Shown: positions 9,226 to 17,429 of the stretch, piece by piece | How the letters are laid out: every line of letters starts with the position of its first letter | Numbering within the stretch: the stretch's first letter is position 1 | Origin: Ruegeria meonggei | Lineage (GTDB): Bacteria > Pseudomonadota > Alphaproteobacteria > Rhodobacterales > Rhodobacteraceae | Assembly (NCBI RefSeq): GCF_900172215.1 | Contig: NZ_FWFP01000009.1 | Coordinates: 146,589 to 210,588 of the forward strand | Direction of reading: 5' to 3' | Length of the DNA stretch: 64,000 nt | The notes under the pieces: generated by a model | What the model was told of the DNA's origin: nothing | Databases searched by the model: none | Seen by the model: the letters and a program-made list of their open reading frames with translations, nothing else | Translations under genes and position numbers: made by a program

Positions 9226-9405
9226 TCAGCGTGCTTTCTTGATCTTTATCTTGTCAAGTTTCGCTCTACTCTTGGTCGATTCTTCGGAGCGCGTGAGAGC
9301 TTTGGCTATGGCCTTCAAGCCCATCCCTTTTGACACTAGTAGGTGCAATTTTTGAATTTCCTCTTGTGTCCAAGCTTGACGGTGGCGCTCAAAACGTTCT
9401 GCCAT
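9226..9405 (-). CDS. small SANT/Myb- or HTH-like protein (59 aa)
   Basis: A 59-codon gene read on the minus strand from an ATG at 9405 to a TGA at 9226-9228. The product starts MAERFERHRQAWTQEEIQKL and ends with a very basic tail (DKIKIKKAR). The pattern W-T-x-E-E, a central GMGLKAIAKAL turn and RSEESTKSRA matches the three-helix SANT/Myb-like or homeodomain-like fold of tiny DNA-binding proteins. I infer DNA binding; target and function are unknown. No strong ribosome binding site is visible upstream. It stands alone between unrelated genes. Confidence 0.6.
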   Translation of the reverse strand: MAERFERHRQAWTQEEIQKLHLLVSKGMGLKAIAKALTRSEESTKSRAKLDKIKIKKAR

Positions 9406-9603
9406 GGTTTTCGTCTACCCTATCAATTTGCCTGATCTGTCATAAAGCACGGTCGTCGTGTTGACACCAGCTCAAGGGCAATCGCTAGTATTTTCGCGAA
9501 ACAGCGGTGATGCAAAACGCGACAAATGACGGCACCTAGCCCATAGCAGTCATTCGTTCTTGAGCCGATATCAGATGCGGCTGCCAACCAAATCACCAAA
9601 GTC

Positions 9604-10263
9604 TCAGAAGAACGTCTCCAACGACGCCTTGAGTGATATCCAGCGTAGGAATAGCAAGCAAAAAATTCCCGCGATGCCCAAACTTAGTGAAACGACACGC
9701 GCCAACCGGAATGTGTGCATCTCGCCGGTCCACCATTCTCGCGAAAGGTAGTTGATGTAGTCGCCATGCGCGTTGAACATGGCATTTCGCATATCAGGCC
9801 TATAGCCTGTAACCACCGGCTTCTTGTTCCTGAATTTGTCGTGCACTTTCCAGAACAATGGCAATCTCGGTTTCCAATGATCGGAAAATACTTGTGCTTC
9901 CAATGCTGCAAGTTCATGGACGCTGTAGCGTTCTCCCACTCTGGCTGCAAACTCCATGTCTCCCTTGGCAAGCTCCAAGACATGTGGGCGAAAGGCCTTA
10001 AATATTAGGTTGGAAAACAGAAGGAGCAGACTGCCAAAGAAAACCAGCCTCATCTTTGCTACACCAGTTAGAAAAAACGGTGTTTCTGCGCCCGGCTCAA
10101 CTCCAGCGATCACCCGAAATGAAGCGATTTCCGCAATTTGGTCGTTGAATAGGATCAGATAACCAATGATTGGCACCAATGCGACGACCCGCGTTAAGTC
10201 ATTGTTGGCAACTCGTTCGACAGACTGCCATTGGGTGAACTTCCAATCCGAGTGAAACTTCAT
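9604..10263 (-). CDS. hypothetical membrane protein (219 aa)
   Basis: I do not recognise the family. The 219-residue product has a hydrophobic segment near residues 26-40 (VVALVPIIGYLILF), a second near 72-90 (LVFFGSLLLLFSNLIF) and a third near the C terminus (SLSLGIAGIFCLLFLRW), separated by a basic, aromatic cytoplasmic-looking loop of about 100 residues. It is likely an inner-membrane protein. The ATG at 10263 has only a weak ribosome binding site. It lies divergent from the broken nuclease-like gene downstream of it. Confidence 0.55.
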   Translation of the reverse strand: MKFHSDWKFTQWQSVERVANNDLTRVVALVPIIGYLILFNDQIAEIASFRVIAGVEPGAETPFFLTGVAKMRLVFFGSLLLLFSNLIFKAFRPHVLELAKGDMEFAARVGERYSVHELAALEAQVFSDHWKPRLPLFWKVHDKFRNKKPVVTGYRPDMRNAMFNAHGDYINYLSREWWTGEMHTFRLARVVSLSLGIAGIFCLLFLRWISLKASLETFF

Positions 10264-10421
10264 TGAATTGCGCTACTCCTATCAGAGCGTGGTCTATCAA
10301 GCACGCTAGAGGCCGTTCCCCTATTCGTTCTGAGAACGGTACTTCATTGAAAACTTGACGGAAAGCTGCTGGAACTGTCTATTTGAGACATAATATTCAA
10401 TTTCAAGTTGTAGGGACATAG

Positions 10422-11780
10422 ATGACTGAAAAGTTGCCAGATTACCTGGCTTAAGGCGAAGCTGCCCGTTTGTTCCCCGTTCTCTCAACCACGTCAAAGG
10501 AAGGCCGAACAACATCCATTGTGTTGGCCTGTATGGTTCAGATTGAAGAGCTGGGAGCCGCGTTGCAGCAATCAATAGGCCAGAAGCGTTGAAAACGGGC
10601 CCAAGTTCATGCTTTCACCGAGGTTGTGTTCAAGAACCAATCCAAGACAATCAAGGATCGGCCCGACGGATTGATCGTCCTGAAGGTTGGCACCCGCGAG
10701 TGGAAGGCTCTTGTCGAAACCAAAGTTGGGAACAACACCCTCGATGCGGAGCAAATTGAAAGATACCGTGCTCTTGCCAAAGAGAACGGCGTCGATTGCG
10801 TCATCACGATATCCAATCAATTCGCGACTACGCCGACCGCGCACCCTGTTGAGGAAGTCAGGAAGAGCAGGTCCAAGATTCCCGTTTATCACTGGTCATG
10901 GATGCATGTGGTCACGACTGCGGAGTTGCTGATCAGCAATGAGCAGGTCGAAGATAAGGACCAACTATTGTTGCTGAATGAGCTTCGACGCTTCCTCAAT
11001 CACGAGAGCGCTGGCATCCAGGGCTTCCTTAGGATGCCCAAAGAATGGGGCGATCTCAACAAACTGGTGTCTTCAGGCGGTGTTATTCCGGCCCGGTCGC
11101 CAGAGGCGCAGATCGTAGTCGATGCTTGGCACCAGGAGACCCGAGACCTGTCGCTGATCTTGAGCCGATTGGTGGAAACATCCGTCAGTGAGAAACTGTC
11201 GCGCAAGCACATCAATGATCCGGCTCAGCGAAAAAAGGATGAGCTGCTGATGCTTCGCGAACACCACCAGCTCCAATGCACATTGGATGTTCCGGATACG
11301 GCCGCCCCTATCGAAGTCACCGCAGACCTGAAGCGGCGGTGCGTCGACGTTGGTATGACCATCCGAGCACCTGAAGATAAGAAATCGACAAAAGCCAGGC
11401 TGAATTGGCTTCTTCGGCAGATCAAGGTCGACAACATGGATGGGCTGTATATTCGCTTGCTTTGGCCTGGTGCCAGCGAGCCGACGCAGCACTTAGTCTC
11501 AGAACTCCGGGAAGACATTGATATCTGCCAAGAAGGCAAGGACCATCTGGTTACGCACGGCTTCCACGTTTTCTTGTCCAAGCGCCTCGGCGGGCGGTTC
11601 ACACAACAGGCCAACTTCATATCCGACTTAGAAGAAGTCGTTCCTCTATTTTATGGCGAAGTGGGCGCAAATCTGTCCGTCTGGAAAAAGGCTGCGCCTA
11701 GGATCAAACATGACAAACCAACAGCTGAAGATGTATCGTTAGACGCTATTGCAGAGGATGCGGAAGATTTCGAAGGCTGA
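10422..11780 (+). pseudogene. PD-(D/E)XK-like protein with two in-frame stops in its first 60 codons
   Basis: The long open part runs from GTG 10626 to 11780 (384 residues) and contains RPDGLIVLKVG followed by WKALVETKVG, the D...ExK core of PD-(D/E)XK nucleases. That core sits oddly close to the GTG. Upstream, the same frame extends back to an ATG at 10422 with a plausible AGGGACA site, encoding MTEKLPDYLA, then TAA (10452-10454), then GEAARLFPVLSTTSKEGRTT, and later TGA (10590-10592), then KRAQVHAFTEVV. All pieces are in one frame, so the full protein would have about 452 residues broken by two nonsense codons. The rest may still be translated from GTG 10626. The family role is unknown. Confidence 0.7.
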
Positions 11781-12171
11781 ATTAAGCCACAGAAAAATTG
11801 CTCTAAGAGCGCCCTTATGTTCAAGAGGGACTCAGCACACCATCAGCCCAAACCAGACCTTCAGTTTGAGCCAACGACACCCTTGGGGGGGGCGCTTTCT
11901 GCAAGTGCTCGGTTTCAGTAGCCTGGAATTGAAAGCTGCCGTTGAACTATAGTGGCGCGCATTTGCATATGCTGCGAGTCGTAACTAGGGGTGCACTGCC
12001 CAGTAAGCGGACTTTGCAAATTTCGAAGAACGATCATTGCGAATCTTTGCCAAGACCATTTGGAGCAGCCGCTATGAGGAACTGGCTGGACACGCCATTG
12101 ATCACTACTTGCTGTTCTGTCGTAATTTCGCGCCAGTTGCGGGTCGCTTTGATTGCAAAGTCAGGCGATGG
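11781..12171. other. intergenic stretch without visible features
   Basis: About 390 bases between the nuclease-like pseudogene and the convergent TetR gene. Open frames here are short and look like noise; I see no RNA gene or clear terminator. Confidence 0.4.
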
Positions 12172-12753
12172 TCACTGTCCCGAATTGGTTTTCGCGATAC
12201 TGCAAAGCAGATCAACATGTCGATCCAACCAATCCTCGTCCAATGCCTCGTGACGTATGAGCTTGCGGAAGTAGGGGGCAGCAACTGCTAGTTCTATGAG
12301 CTGATCAACCGGAACGTCGGCGGTGATCTCACCGCGACCTACTGCGGCTGCAAATACTGCTTCAACACTCGCGAACCTGTCTTTCATGAATTCCGTTATC
12401 ACTAGCCTTGCTTCCTCGTCGTTGGACGCAGCAGCGACCACCTGAGGCGCGATTTGGCCCCACGGTGTGTCATTCAAGGCTCCCATCAGTACTCCGAGTA
12501 ACCAGCGCAGATCAGATCGTAGCGGGCCATCGGTTTTGGGCGGTATGTTTGGCGGTGTTGCGATGCGCCGGAATGCTGCATCACGCAGACTGCGCGCATC
12601 TGGCCAGTGCCTGTAAAGTGTACTGCGCGAAATGCCCGTTGCCTTTGAAACTGCGCCATGAGTTACGTGCAGCACGCCTTCATCCATCAGTATCCTTTGT
12701 GCCGCATCAAGCGCCGTCTGTCGTGTGGCGATCAGCCTAGGATCTTCTTTCAA
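12172..12753 (-). CDS. TetR/AcrR family regulator
   Basis: A 193-residue TetR-type repressor. The N-terminal helix-turn-helix is clear (AAQRILMDEGVLHVTHGAVS then ATGISRSTLYRHWPDARSL), followed by an all-helical ligand domain. The start is a TTG at 12753, supported by an excellent AGGAGGGG ribosome binding site five bases before it; no ATG in frame is close. It is divergent from the YceI gene, and two AGAACA-type operator copies lie between them, so it probably represses itself and the envelope genes to its right. Confidence 0.85.
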   Translation of the reverse strand: MKEDPRLIATRQTALDAAQRILMDEGVLHVTHGAVSKATGISRSTLYRHWPDARSLRDAAFRRIATPPNIPPKTDGPLRSDLRWLLGVLMGALNDTPWGQIAPQVVAAASNDEEARLVITEFMKDRFASVEAVFAAAVGRGEITADVPVDQLIELAVAAPYFRKLIRHEALDEDWLDRHVDLLCSIAKTNSGQ

Positions 12754-12766
12754 TCACCCCTCCTAT

Positions 12767-12801
12767 TGAACATTTTGTTGCATAGTAGAACATTTTGTTC
12801 T
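12767..12801. promoter_or_regulatory. tandem TetR-type operators
   Basis: The box at 12787-12801 reads AGAACATTTTGTTCT, a perfect 6-base inverted repeat around three bases. A second, slightly degenerate copy, TGAACATTTTGTTGC, lies at 12767-12781, exactly 20 bases earlier. They sit between the divergent TetR and YceI genes. Confidence 0.65.
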
Positions 12802-12864
12802 AAAAGTCTGGTCGGTCAAAACCTAAATCCCACAAACACGTCTTGTCAAAACGGGAGCGTATCA

Positions 12865-13455
12865 ATGTTCAAAGTGGCAGCAACCCCGCTGGCGGTACTC
12901 TTATCGATGGGCGCGACAGCGGCATTGTCCGAGAGTGGAACTTATGAGCTGGATCCTGGACACAGTCAGGTATTGTTCAGCTACAACCACATCGGGTTCT
13001 CAGAAACGTTTGGAATGTTCTCAGGTTTTAGCGGCGAGATCGAGTTCAACGAAGATGATCCGTCTGCGTCATCTGTCACAGTGTCTATGCCTGTAAAATC
13101 CATGATCACGGGCTGGGATGCACGTCTGCAACACTTCATGTCAGATGATTTTTTTCGCGCGAGCGATGGTGATGTGGTCACATTCGCCTCCACCAGCATT
13201 GAAGTCACCGGGGAAAATACCGCGAATATTTCTGGCGATCTGACCATGAATGGTATCACCAAACCCGTTGTTCTGGAAACGACGCTCAACAAGTCAGCGC
13301 CATACCCGTTTGGTGCAAAGGAGGGCACCCCGACCTTGGGACTGGCAGCGACGGCGATCATCGTGCGGTCTGAATTCGGACTTGGGGCGTTTGCACCTGC
13401 GGTGAGCGACGAGATAGAGCTCTTAATCAATATCGAAGCGTTAAAGGGTGAGTGA
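12865..13455 (+). CDS. YceI family periplasmic protein
   Basis: A 196-residue protein with a signal peptide (MFKVAATPLAVLLSMGATAA) and the YceI lipocalin-like domain: the opening strand GTYELDPGHSQVLFSYNHIG, the MFSGFSGEIEF loop, and the late ITKPVVLETTLN strand. YceI proteins bind isoprenoid-like lipids in the periplasm and are often induced by stress. The ATG at 12865 has a GGGAG site. It is the first gene after the tandem operators and starts the block that goes on to copper-related genes. Confidence 0.85.
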   Translation: MFKVAATPLAVLLSMGATAALSESGTYELDPGHSQVLFSYNHIGFSETFGMFSGFSGEIEFNEDDPSASSVTVSMPVKSMITGWDARLQHFMSDDFFRASDGDVVTFASTSIEVTGENTANISGDLTMNGITKPVVLETTLNKSAPYPFGAKEGTPTLGLAATAIIVRSEFGLGAFAPAVSDEIELLINIEALKGE

Positions 13456-13520
13456 AGTGTACAAGGGCACCGATACGGTGCTCAGCACTCAATCTTTTTG
13501 ATTGGCGGATGGTCAACACG

Positions 13521-14060
13521 ATGAATGTACACATGAGAACATTGGCGGTTGCTGTGACGGTAGTAGCATTGATGTGCTCGATGGCATCCGCGCAAGAGCG
13601 CTCCTTGCCGGAGCGCACCTCGCCCCGTCCCGAAACGACAAGCGGCGTACCGCATACTCAGATTGGTGTCGAAATTAATGCCGATTTGGCCCAGCTATTG
13701 CTGGAGCGAGTTGCCCAATTCCCAGGGGTCACACTTGGCCCAACACGCATATCATTACCTGGCGCGATTGGCTTTCAGCTTAATCCTGACATGTTGTTGT
13801 CTCAACCGAACTCTATCGTCGGTGGGTTTGAGTTTGCGCATATGCATACTGATGGCAGCTTGCACGCTTCGCTGCACCCGGCAATGGCGCGGCGGGCAAT
13901 TGAGGCCGGCTGGGCAGTAGCGCACCCTTGGGCCGATCAACGCCCCGGATGGAGCGGCTTTGTCATGATCTATACTCCAACCACACCAGAAGAGTTGGAT
14001 GTCGTCATCGATCTGGTCGAAAGTTCGTACACCTTCATCACCGGCAACACCTTGGGTTAA
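13521..14060 (+). CDS. exported DUF5519 ('luciferase domain') protein
   Basis: A protein of about 179 residues with a signal peptide ending near SMASAQE, then a domain matching the DUF5519 pattern: FEFAHMHTDGSLHASLHPAM, AGWAVAHPWA and a final PTTPEELDVVIDLVESSY helix. The family is sometimes labelled luciferase-domain, but its function is not established and no light emission should be inferred. ATG 13521 is chosen because GGATGG lies eight bases upstream; ATG 13509 is possible. Its closeness to YceI (65 bases) suggests co-transcription. Confidence 0.6.
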   Translation: MNVHMRTLAVAVTVVALMCSMASAQERSLPERTSPRPETTSGVPHTQIGVEINADLAQLLLERVAQFPGVTLGPTRISLPGAIGFQLNPDMLLSQPNSIVGGFEFAHMHTDGSLHASLHPAMARRAIEAGWAVAHPWADQRPGWSGFVMIYTPTTPEELDVVIDLVESSYTFITGNTLG

Positions 14061-14241
14061 ACGCCCACCTGCTGACCTTGCCGTTGCTGACTAATACGCA
14101 GGTCAGTCAAAATTCAGTTTTACCGGAATTTCAGGTGATCCATGTTCCACTGTTCCAGCCGGGCATGATCCAGAGATGTGGCGCACCCAAAATGGGTGCA
14201 ACTAGGATATATATGGCGAAACATCCTCGAAACTTGTCAAA

Positions 14242-14261
14242 ACCTCCTACCCCCATTAGGT
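14242..14261 (+). promoter_or_regulatory. ACCT-N12-AGGT dyad before the copper block
   Basis: A dyad ACCTCCTACCCCCATTAGGT, with an inner CCTA/TAGG symmetry, lies just before the small Cys/His-rich gene. It resembles the dyads of MerR-type copper regulators lying in a promoter spacer (TTGTCA upstream at about 14235), but it is close to the ATG at 14269, so the assignment is tentative. Confidence 0.35.
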
Positions 14262-14268
14262 ATTTGGT

Positions 14269-14604
14269 ATGTTTCGCCTGGTCCTGTCGATATTTCTTGT
14301 TATTGCATTCTCTGGCGCATCCGCAGCGTCCGTGAAGCATGGCTTGACCCATGGATCGGATCATTCTGGTCATCATGCTCAAATGGCGGACGACGATCCG
14401 TTGGCTGATGCCGAGAAAGCTGCTGCGGATTGTTGCGACACCACCAGCGGCATGGGTTCAACATCCTGTTTTGGTGATCTTGTCGCCACGGCGGGGATTT
14501 CGCCGATTGCTCCATTGGTGATCTCAGTGGGTAGTGTGACGGGCGCTGGAGCCGATTTTTCGGGCCTCGCACTGGGTGTTCCCACCGGTCCTCCGAAAGC
14601 CTGA
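14269..14604 (+). CDS. small secreted Cys/His-rich protein, CopL-like
   Basis: A 111-residue protein with a signal peptide (MFRLVLSIFLVIAFSGASA) and a His-rich segment (KHGLTHGSDHSGHHAQMADD) followed by a Cys pair ADCCDTTSG and a further Cys. Small exported His/Cys-rich proteins of this type (CopL-like) precede copper-resistance genes in other bacteria, where they tie expression to copper. I infer metal binding in the periplasm from composition and from the DUF411, CopC and CopD genes that follow. The C-terminal part is plain, with Gly and Pro. Confidence 0.6.
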   Translation: MFRLVLSIFLVIAFSGASAASVKHGLTHGSDHSGHHAQMADDDPLADAEKAAADCCDTTSGMGSTSCFGDLVATAGISPIAPLVISVGSVTGAGADFSGLALGVPTGPPKA

Positions 14605-14662
14605 ATGGCAACGGGCGCTCGCCCGCATTCCGTTCAGATTTCACATCAAAGGACCGACAGAC

Positions 14663-15130
14663 ATGATCACACGTCGTCACTTCACCACACTATCTGCAAC
14701 TGCTCTCATCGCGACCGCTCTTCCCGTCCGTGCAGGCACCCCGATGCACGTGCTCAGCTCACCAGGTTGCGGATGTTGTCACGCATGGGCCGACTTGGCA
14801 CGTGCACGTGGCTACGCCGTCACAGTTGAGGAACTGACTGACCCCGAGGCACAGAAGTCAGCGCGGGGTATCCCGCTGAATCTCGCATCTTGTCACACCA
14901 TTGAAGCCGATGGTTATGTCTTTGAGGGCCATGTGCCGTTCAAAGCACTGGAAGCCGTGTTGAAGGATCGGCCTGACATCACAGGGCTTGCTGTTCCCGG
15001 CATGCCAATGGGCTCCCCTGGTATGGGCGACGATCCGTCCGCCCGTTACGACGTCATTGCATTTGGGGGCGAGGCTGCGGCCGGTACGGTGTACTACCGC
15101 GCGGGCACCGCGCAGCCGTTCGACACCTGA
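14663..15130 (+). CDS. DUF411 domain metal-binding protein
   Basis: A 155-residue exported protein. It has a Tat-like leader (MITRRHFTTLSATALIATAL), then the DUF411 thioredoxin-like domain with the metal-site motif SSPGCGCCHAWADLARARG, LASCHTIEADGY in the middle, and the conserved VPGMPMGSPGM loop. DUF411 proteins occur with copper and silver resistance genes and bind Cu(I). The ATG at 14663 is preceded by AAAGGA. Its TGA overlaps the ATG of the cytochrome gene by one base, showing translational coupling. Confidence 0.85.
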   Translation: MITRRHFTTLSATALIATALPVRAGTPMHVLSSPGCGCCHAWADLARARGYAVTVEELTDPEAQKSARGIPLNLASCHTIEADGYVFEGHVPFKALEAVLKDRPDITGLAVPGMPMGSPGMGDDPSARYDVIAFGGEAAAGTVYYRAGTAQPFDT

Positions 15131-15594
15131 TGCTAGGGCGCACAACACTCTTGGTCACCGGTGGGCTTGCGCTCGCCGGTTTCTCTGTAGCGTTCGTTTT
15201 GGCCCAAGCCTCTGAGCCGGTCGGTCTTTTAACACCTGATGACGCGGAAGTTGTCGCCGTTGGCCAAGATATATACGCGGACCAATGTGCTGCCTGCCAC
15301 GGTGAGAACCTTGAAGGACAGCCAAACTGGCGGATACGCGGCGAGGATGGTTTGCTACCAGCACCGCCGCATGACGCCACAGGGCATACGTGGCACCACG
15401 ATGATGAAACGCTTTTCACCCTGACCAAATTTGGCCTGGCCGGACTGATGGAAAATGTGCCCCCAACCGGTATGCCGACCTATGAAGGTGTGCTCAGCGA
15501 TGACGAAATCATAGCGGTCCTATCTTTTATCAAGTCAACCTGGCCCTATGACCTTCGTGAGTACCACGACGAGTTGAATGCCCAATCCGAATAG
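15130..15594 (+). CDS. class I cytochrome c
   Basis: A 154-residue periplasmic cytochrome c with an N-terminal membrane anchor or signal (LLVTGGLALAGFSVAFVLA). A single haem-binding motif CAACH follows in IYADQCAACHGENLEG; the likely axial Met is in PPTGMPTYEGVLSDDE. It starts at the TGATG overlap with DUF411. Cytochromes of this kind follow DUF411 and precede copper genes in several alphaproteobacteria; it may take electrons from copper oxidation in the periplasm, which is inference. Confidence 0.85.
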   Translation: MLGRTTLLVTGGLALAGFSVAFVLAQASEPVGLLTPDDAEVVAVGQDIYADQCAACHGENLEGQPNWRIRGEDGLLPAPPHDATGHTWHHDDETLFTLTKFGLAGLMENVPPTGMPTYEGVLSDDEIIAVLSFIKSTWPYDLREYHDELNAQSE

Positions 15595-15606
15595 AGGAAA
15601 ACTCAG

Positions 15607-15951
15607 ATGATCAAACAAACTCTTATCGGCTTGGTCGTAGCAATGGCTCCAATGCTTGCGGCCGCGCATTCAATGTCCGAAGCAACGACACCGACTGACG
15701 GTGCTACCGTCACGGAAGTGCCGGAGCTTTCCATGCGGTTCGATGATCCGATGCTCATCATCTCGGTCACGCTGACCTCACCCGATGGCGATGTCGAAAT
15801 TGACCGCGAAACGGGTATGGACCCCGCCATAGAGTTCCGGGCTATGCCTTTGGAGGAGCTTGCACCCGGAAGCTACCGCTTCGACTGGCGCGGTATGGCT
15901 TCCGACGGTCACCCGATGCAGGGCAGCTTCTCTTTCACGGTCGCTGAGTGA
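15607..15951 (+). CDS. copC: CopC-type periplasmic copper-binding protein
   Basis: A 114-residue CopC domain protein. After the signal peptide (ending LAAAHS) the mature N terminus begins with His, the known amino-terminal Cu(II) ligand in this family. The SDGHPMQGSFSFTV strand supplies the second Asp/His region. The Met-rich Cu(I) loop found in some CopC proteins is absent, so it is likely a Cu(II)-only form. It lies 12 bases after the cytochrome and overlaps CopD by four bases (GTGA). Confidence 0.85.
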   Translation: MIKQTLIGLVVAMAPMLAAAHSMSEATTPTDGATVTEVPELSMRFDDPMLIISVTLTSPDGDVEIDRETGMDPAIEFRAMPLEELAPGSYRFDWRGMASDGHPMQGSFSFTVAE

Positions 15952-16826
15952 TCGGTCTGGCACCCATTGACGGTGTTGTTGTCTTGGCCATTTTGGCGAA
16001 AGCAATTGGCTACGGCGCGGCGCTGTTGGCGATGGGTGGCGTCCTGTTCATCGTTCTCTTTGCCACGCGCGCCGAGGCGTCCGTTTTGCGCCTTGCACGG
16101 TACCTTGCGGTCGGAGCTGCGATTGTCGGTCTTGCCATGCTTGCTCTACGTTTCGGCATCAGAGCGGCGCGGATATCTGGGATGGGCTTTGACGGTGCGA
16201 CGGACCCAATAATGCTTGGCTTTGTTTGGGACAGTCCGCTTGGAGCCGCCGCGATTTGGCGAGGAGTGGGTGAACTCGCGATATTGGCAATCCTGCTCTC
16301 CCACGTCGGGCAGTGGTTCGCTTTGGCGGGCAGTCTTGCTGTAGCGATTTCCTTTGCCCAGGTGGGACACTCGCTTGGAGAGCCTAGGGCGATTCTCGCC
16401 GTCTTGCTGGTTCTTCATCTGCTGGCTGCCGCGTTTTGGGTCGGTGCTCTCCTGCCCTTACGCAAAGCGGCGCTCACTCCCACTGGGGCCGATCTACTGC
16501 ACCACTTTGGCAGTGTCGCTGCTTATGGAGTTGCCGTCCTGATTGTTGCAGGCGCAGCGCTCGCGTGGCTGCTTTCGGACTCCGTAGCCGCCTTGTTTGG
16601 GACGGCATATGGATTGGGGCTTTTGGTCAAGGTCGTGATCGTTTCTGCCCTTTTTGGCCTCGCGGCGCTGAACAAGCTGAGATTTGTTCCGGCTCTCAGG
16701 GCTGAGAAGCGTGGCGCGGAAATTGCTCTCCGACGGTCGATTTCAATGGAGATGTTGGCTGTTGTCCTGATCCTGTTTGCAACGGCGACGCTAACCAGTG
16801 TGACGACACCTCCCATCAATCTCTGA
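15948..16826 (+). CDS. copD: CopD family copper transport membrane protein
   Basis: A 292-residue inner-membrane protein with eight hydrophobic segments and the CopD domain in its C-terminal half (LLVLHLLAAAFWVGALLPLR, LLVKVVIVSALFGLAALNKL). The conserved His in LHLLAAAFW and the AALNK motif are typical. CopD is thought to move copper across the inner membrane, delivered by CopC. Start is a GTG overlapping the copC stop. It is the last gene of the block. Confidence 0.85.
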   Translation: MIGLAPIDGVVVLAILAKAIGYGAALLAMGGVLFIVLFATRAEASVLRLARYLAVGAAIVGLAMLALRFGIRAARISGMGFDGATDPIMLGFVWDSPLGAAAIWRGVGELAILAILLSHVGQWFALAGSLAVAISFAQVGHSLGEPRAILAVLLVLHLLAAAFWVGALLPLRKAALTPTGADLLHHFGSVAAYGVAVLIVAGAALAWLLSDSVAALFGTAYGLGLLVKVVIVSALFGLAALNKLRFVPALRAEKRGAEIALRRSISMEMLAVVLILFATATLTSVTTPPINL

Positions 16827-16846
16827 CGGCTTATAGTCCGAAGCCG
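16827..16846 (+). terminator. weak hairpin after copD
   Basis: CGGCTT (16827-16832) pairs with AAGCCG (16841-16846), directly after the copD stop; a T-run follows about ten bases later, so this is only a fair terminator. Confidence 0.4.
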
Positions 16847-17429
16847 GAACTGCAAATCTTTTTTACGTATGCCCGCTTAGGTCTGCGAACGGCCTGATGC
16901 ATACACAGCAACGAAAGAAGACGACCAGGATACCAAGGGGCTCGGTTTCGCCGTTCGCTGCTTTTCGTATCAGTGACTAGAGGCAGCCCGAAGCAGACTT
17001 TCAAATCGGGGCTTTGCAATTCCACCTTTGCGGATATATCTTCGGGTAAAATGGAGCGATTTGCCGACACCAAAATGACGGTAATGCGCCGCAGCCCAGC
17101 CATCTGCGAAGCGCATGGGAATGTCCGGCTTACGCGCTTAGTGACCTGCTGCATGAGCATAGTTCGACACACGATCGATGGCGGGTTCGGGCTCTTACCG
17201 ATATTCTATGCCAAGGCCGGTCAGTTGGTACTCAAGTCACACTGAAGCACCAAGATACATTCCCCTACATCGTCTTTTCTCATTGATCTGGTACTGGCTT
17301 CGACAGATAGAGAGGTCTGCGGTGGCTGTCTTCCTTCGCAAGTGGCGCATGTCAAAGCGCTGCCGGAGGATCTCCGCTGGCCTTTATTCACGGCTTACGC
17401 ACCTGCCACAGGCCCTATCAGAGGACGTC
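16847..17429. other. intergenic region, decayed sequence
   Basis: No supported gene. A GAATGTCCGG core at 17119-17128 matches short cores in other gaps. Open frames on both strands look accidental. Confidence 0.4.

Noticed and set aside
13521..14060. Luciferase or bioluminescence gene
   Set aside because: The DUF5519 label 'luciferase domain' is only a family name; no lux partners are present.
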